A stretch of DNA of 64,000 bases from Deinococcus malanensis (GTDB lineage Bacteria > Deinococcota > Deinococci > Deinococcales > Deinococcaceae). The stretch's first letter is position 1, and every line of letters starts with the position of its first letter. The notes under the pieces were generated by a model. The model worked only from the letters and a program-made list of their open reading frames with translations. It did no database searches and had not been told where the DNA came from. Below, piece after piece: positions 58,193 through 64,000 of this stretch. Both the position numbers and the translations under genes were made by a program. The stretch lies in contig NZ_BMPP01000003.1 of NCBI RefSeq assembly GCF_014647655.1, positions 62,001-126,000 of the forward strand, read 5' to 3'.

Positions 58193-59526
58193 GGCCTGGC
58201 CTCTGGTAGGCAGGCCATGACCAGCCGCCGGGCCGTTGCGGGGTCAGCCGCGTAATGCAGGTGCAGGTAGCTGGCCAGTACATTGCCATGGGCGTAGCCT
58301 TCGAGAACCTCGCTGCCGTCGTGGGCCGTCCAGCGGTAGGCCGGGCGGGTGGGTTCGTGCATCAGCGCGCTGTAGTGAAATTCGTGCCCACGCAGGGTCG
58401 AGCCCCCAGGCGCCAGGGGCGTGTCGTGCAGGGCGGTGGCGTCGCGGTACCCCAGTGTCAGGCGGCCCTGCATGCGGGTGCGGTAGGGAATGACCCCGCA
58501 CTGCTCATGGGTCTGCCCTTCAAGGTCCTGCAGCGACTCGGCGAGGTACATCAGCCCCCCGCACTCGCCGACCACCGGTCGTCCGGACGCCGCAAAGGCC
58601 CGGACGCTCTGGCGCATGGACACGTTCGCCGAGAGCTGCGCTGCGTGGGCCTCCGGGTAGCCGCCGCCCAGCAGCAGGCCGCCGATGCCGGCAGGCAGCT
58701 CCGGGTCGCGCAGTGGACTGAACGGCACCAGCTCTGCGCCGGCCTCCCGTAGTTCGTCCAGGGCATCGGGGTAGTAGAAATGAAAGGCTTCGTCAAGGGC
58801 ATAACCGATCCGGGCCACCGGCTGCGCAGGGGCCTGAACCTGGGCCGCCGGCAGGGGCGGCGCCTGTGCAGCGCTCAATATGTCGTCCAGCCGGAGGTGC
58901 CGGGCGGCGTTCAGGGCCGCCCCTTCGTCCCAGCTGGCCTGCTCGGCGCTGAGCAGCCCCAGGTGCCGTGAAGGCAGATGCAGCGCCTCATCCCGGGTCA
59001 CGAAGCCCAGCACCGGCAACCCGACCTGGGCCAGCGCGGCCTCGCACAGCTCGGCGTGACGTTCACTGCCCACCCGGTTGAGGATCACGCCCGCGACGTG
59101 AACCCCGGCACCGAAATCCCGCAGACCGGAGGCGATGGCTGCCACGGTCCGGGCCATTCCGCCGGCGTCGATCACCAGAACTACCGGGGCGTCCAGCAAC
59201 CGCGCCAGATCAGCCGTGGAATGCTCGTCACTCAGCGGACTGCGGCCGTCATACAGGCCCATGACGCCCTCGAGCACACTGACGTCGGCCTGCGCGGCTG
59301 CCCGGGCAAACAGCTCGCTGAGCCTAGAAGGAGGCAGCAGGAACGAGTCGAGGTTGCGGGCCGCTCTGCCTGCCGCGCGGCCCAGATGGGTTGGGTCCAG
59401 GTAGTCAGGACCCAGCTTGAACGGCTGCACGCGCAGCCCCCAGTGCCTCAGCGCCAGACACAGCAACGACGCGACGGTGGTCTTGCCGCTGCCCGAGTGA
59501 GGCGCGGCCAGCACAATGCGTTTCAC
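58189..59526 (-). CDS. cbiA: Cobyrinate a,c-diamide synthase
   Basis: 445-residue amidotransferase acting on carboxylates a and c of (hydrogeno)byrinate or cobyrinate. ATPase motif [38 protein letters not shown]; GATase Cys in [13 protein letters not shown] and ending [12 protein letters not shown] with [11 protein letters not shown]. In an aerobic CobN-containing operon the cobB numbering is the equivalent name. ATGA overlap at both ends. Confidence 0.94.
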   Translation of the reverse strand: MKRIVLAAPHSGSGKTTVASLLCLALRHWGLRVQPFKLGPDYLDPTHLGRAAGRAARNLDSFLLPPSRLSELFARAAAQADVSVLEGVMGLYDGRSPLSDEHSTADLARLLDAPVVLVIDAGGMARTVAAIASGLRDFGAGVHVAGVILNRVGSERHAELCEAALAQVGLPVLGFVTRDEALHLPSRHLGLLSAEQASWDEGAALNAARHLRLDDILSAAQAPPLPAAQVQAPAQPVARIGYALDEAFHFYYPDALDELREAGAELVPFSPLRDPELPAGIGGLLLGGGYPEAHAAQLSANVSMRQSVRAFAASGRPVVGECGGLMYLAESLQDLEGQTHEQCGVIPYRTRMQGRLTLGYRDATALHDTPLAPGGSTLRGHEFHYSALMHEPTRPAYRWTAHDGSEVLEGYAHGNVLASYLHLHYAADPATARRLVMACLPEARP

Positions 59527-61288
59527 AGGGCCCCCACTGGCGTGGGTGAGAGTGGCTGCAGGCGCGCGCCCAGCACTTCGGCCAGGGCTCGTGCGCGGCC
59601 CAGCCGCACATGCCCGGCTTCGGTGTCCACGACCAGTGCTGGAACACCATCCAGGGCGCGGGCGGCTTCCAGCGCGTCGGCCCAGGCGTCACCTTGTGGC
59701 GAGAGCGCTACGTTCGCCCGGCCATCAGTGAACAGCACCAGTTCGGCGCCCGGTTCGTTCGCCAGAACCTCGCGCGCCAGGACCAGCGCGTGAGCCAGCG
59801 GAGTGCGGCCTCCGGTCGGGACTGCCGTGATTGCGGCCTCGGCCAGCGTGGCGTCGGCAGTCCATTCAAGCGCCCGCACCGCTCCCGTCGCACGGAAGGT
59901 GATCAGGGCCACCCGGTCGCGCCGCGCCTGTTGCTCCAGCACTGCCAGCATGGCGCCTTTAACCGCGCCCATACGGCCCTGCACGCCCATGCTGCCGCTG
60001 GTGTCGGCGACAAACAGCACCCGCCGACCTCCACGCTCCTCGTGGACCGGTGTGTGGAAATCGGCGCGGGACAGCTCAAACGGCTTCCCGCCGCTGCGCA
60101 GCAGGGCAGCGCGAAGGGTGTCAGGCAGGGCCAGGCTGCTGGTCTGCGAATCAGGCGCAGCTCTCACCACCCGTCCCTGGGTCCCGCCATCCGGGTGCCG
60201 GCCCGCGGCTGGAAGGGCAGCCAGACGCACCGGAGCACTTCCGGGTGTTGGAGGCAGAACGTCTTCCGGTGCTTCTGGAGCTGCCTGTGTATCTGAGGCT
60301 TCCTGAGCGTCCGGTGCGGAGTGTTGGTCGCTGCTCCCTTCGGGTTCGGCCTCGGGCGGCTCGCTGTGGGCGGAGGGCGGTTCAGGCGGGGGTGGCCGGG
60401 ACGGGGGAGGCGGCAGCGGTGGCAGGCGGGGGTCTCGGCGGTGGATCAGAACCAGCGGAGCCACCTGATGCAGGTCATCTTCGTGGACCTGCGCGCGTCC
60501 CTCCAGCGCGGCCAGAGCCCTCGCCGCACGGTGCAGGACCAGATCGGCACGCAGGCTCCGCACACCGGACTCGGCACTGAGGGTGGCGATTACCGTGAGC
60601 AGGGCGTCCGGCAGGGTGACTCCCGGCAGCCACTGCCGGGCTGCGTGCAGCCGCTCACGCAGGGCAGTCTCCTGCGGCTGCCAGGTGGCCAGAAAACCGT
60701 CCGGGTCCGCCTCGAAAGCCATGCGCCGGCGCATGATTTCCGCGCGCTGCGCCGCTTCCCGTGGTGCCTGGACATCCACGCACAGGCCAAAGCGGTCCAG
60801 AAACTGAGGCCGCAGCGCCCCCTCTTCGGGATTCATGCTGCCCACCAGGGCAAAGCGGGCGTGCTGCTCGACGCTCAGGCCGTCACGCTGCACCCGGTGC
60901 ACGCCCATGGCGGCGGCGTCCAGCAGGACGTCCACCAGATGGTCGGGGAGCAGGTTGACCTCGTCGATATACAGCACGCCGCCGTGGGCAGCGGCGATCA
61001 GGCCGCTCCTGAGCCGGGCCTCGCCGCGCAGTGCGGCGTGCAGGTCCAGGCTGCCCACCACCCGGTCTTCACTGGCGCCCAGGGGCAGGTTGACGAACGG
61101 CGCGGCTTCGCCCTCCGGGCGTGCGGGCAGCAACGACGCCAGACCACGCGCAGCGGTACTTTTGGCTGCGCCGCGGTCGCCCCGGATCAGGACGCCGCCC
61201 AGTTCCGGGGCCACTGCCAGCAGCGAGAGCGCCAGCAGCAGTTCGGGCTGGTGCGCCACCGCACTCAGCGGGTACTGGACCTGTGGGC

Positions 61289-61292
<4 letters not shown>
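59523..61292 (-). CDS. Fused ChlI/ChlD-type chelatase subunit for CobN
   Basis: 589-residue AAA+/VWA protein. Residues 1-290 are a magnesium-chelatase I-type ATPase: Walker [15 protein letters not shown], Walker [31 protein letters not shown] sensor. A Pro/Glu/Ser-rich linker follows (about 295-380), then a VWA domain with [15 protein letters not shown] and TGGRTPLAH. It probably drives cobalt insertion together with CobN in place of CobS/CobT. ATGA overlaps to cobN and cbiA. Confidence 0.88.

Positions 61293-64000
<2,708 letters not shown>

Overview
The window is 64 kb of GC-rich bacterial DNA that reads as Deinococcus chromosome or megaplasmid. The inference rests on an HU protein with a Lys/Ala/Pro-rich N-terminal extension, a class II UvrA (UvrA2), large TPR transcriptional activators, tightly overlapping start/stop codons, and several genes that lack a ribosome binding site but carry a TANNNT box 5-7 bases before the start (the leaderless pattern known from Deinococcus). 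No rRNA, tRNA, CRISPR array or intact insertion sequence was seen.

Layout. 0-4 kb: a secreted subtilisin-like protease (its C-terminus is cut by the window edge) divergent from a TPR/winged-helix activator. 4-13.5 kb: a signalling block with a GGDEF protein broken by a frameshift, a receiver lacking its phospho-acceptor Asp, a PAS-GAF-GGDEF-EAL protein, a GNAT acetyltransferase and a PAS/GAF histidine kinase. 14-18 kb: a small hypothetical gene, a flavin dehydrogenase and a modAB molybdate transporter with no modC. 18-35 kb: an acyl-CoA and redox region. It holds quinone oxidoreductase plus MerR, a 598-residue acyl-CoA dehydrogenase plus alpha/beta hydrolase, uvrA2, a glycerophosphodiesterase, a response regulator, an eight-gene operon (SDR, MaoC, unknown, ACAD10/11-like dehydrogenase, two tandem SDRs, APH-type kinase, histidine phosphatase), HU, and an acyl-CoA ligase. 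35-41 kb: a peptide-ligase-like set of circularly permuted ATP-grasp, alpha-E protein, two transglutaminase-fold proteins and a glutamine amidotransferase-fold hydrolase. 41-45 kb: acetamidase and M14 peptidase genes behind the stump of a dipeptide permease, a decayed stretch, and an orphan ATP-grasp gene. 45-50 kb: the phosphate operon pstSCAB behind four 11-bp Pho-box-like repeats, and a PHB-depolymerase-like lipoprotein. 50-53 kb: two peptidoglycan hydrolases with PG-binding repeats. 53-64 kb: a cobalamin operon on the minus strand, cobN > ChlI/ChlD-fused chelatase subunit > cbiA > cbiB > aminotransferase > cobQ > cobU > cobT; cobN runs off the right edge.

How the genes may work together. 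The 26.4-32.7 kb operon pairs an APH-fold kinase with an ACAD10/11-like dehydrogenase, the combination used to convert 4-hydroxyacyl-CoAs for beta-oxidation; the MaoC hydratase and SDRs would supply hydration and oxidation steps, and the ligase at 33.4 kb could supply CoA esters. The ATP-grasp, alpha-E and transglutaminase cluster is conserved in bacteria but has no settled product. The cobalamin genes cover cobalt insertion, amidations, aminopropanol attachment and part of nucleotide-loop assembly. All functions are read from sequence and family knowledge; nothing was searched or computed.
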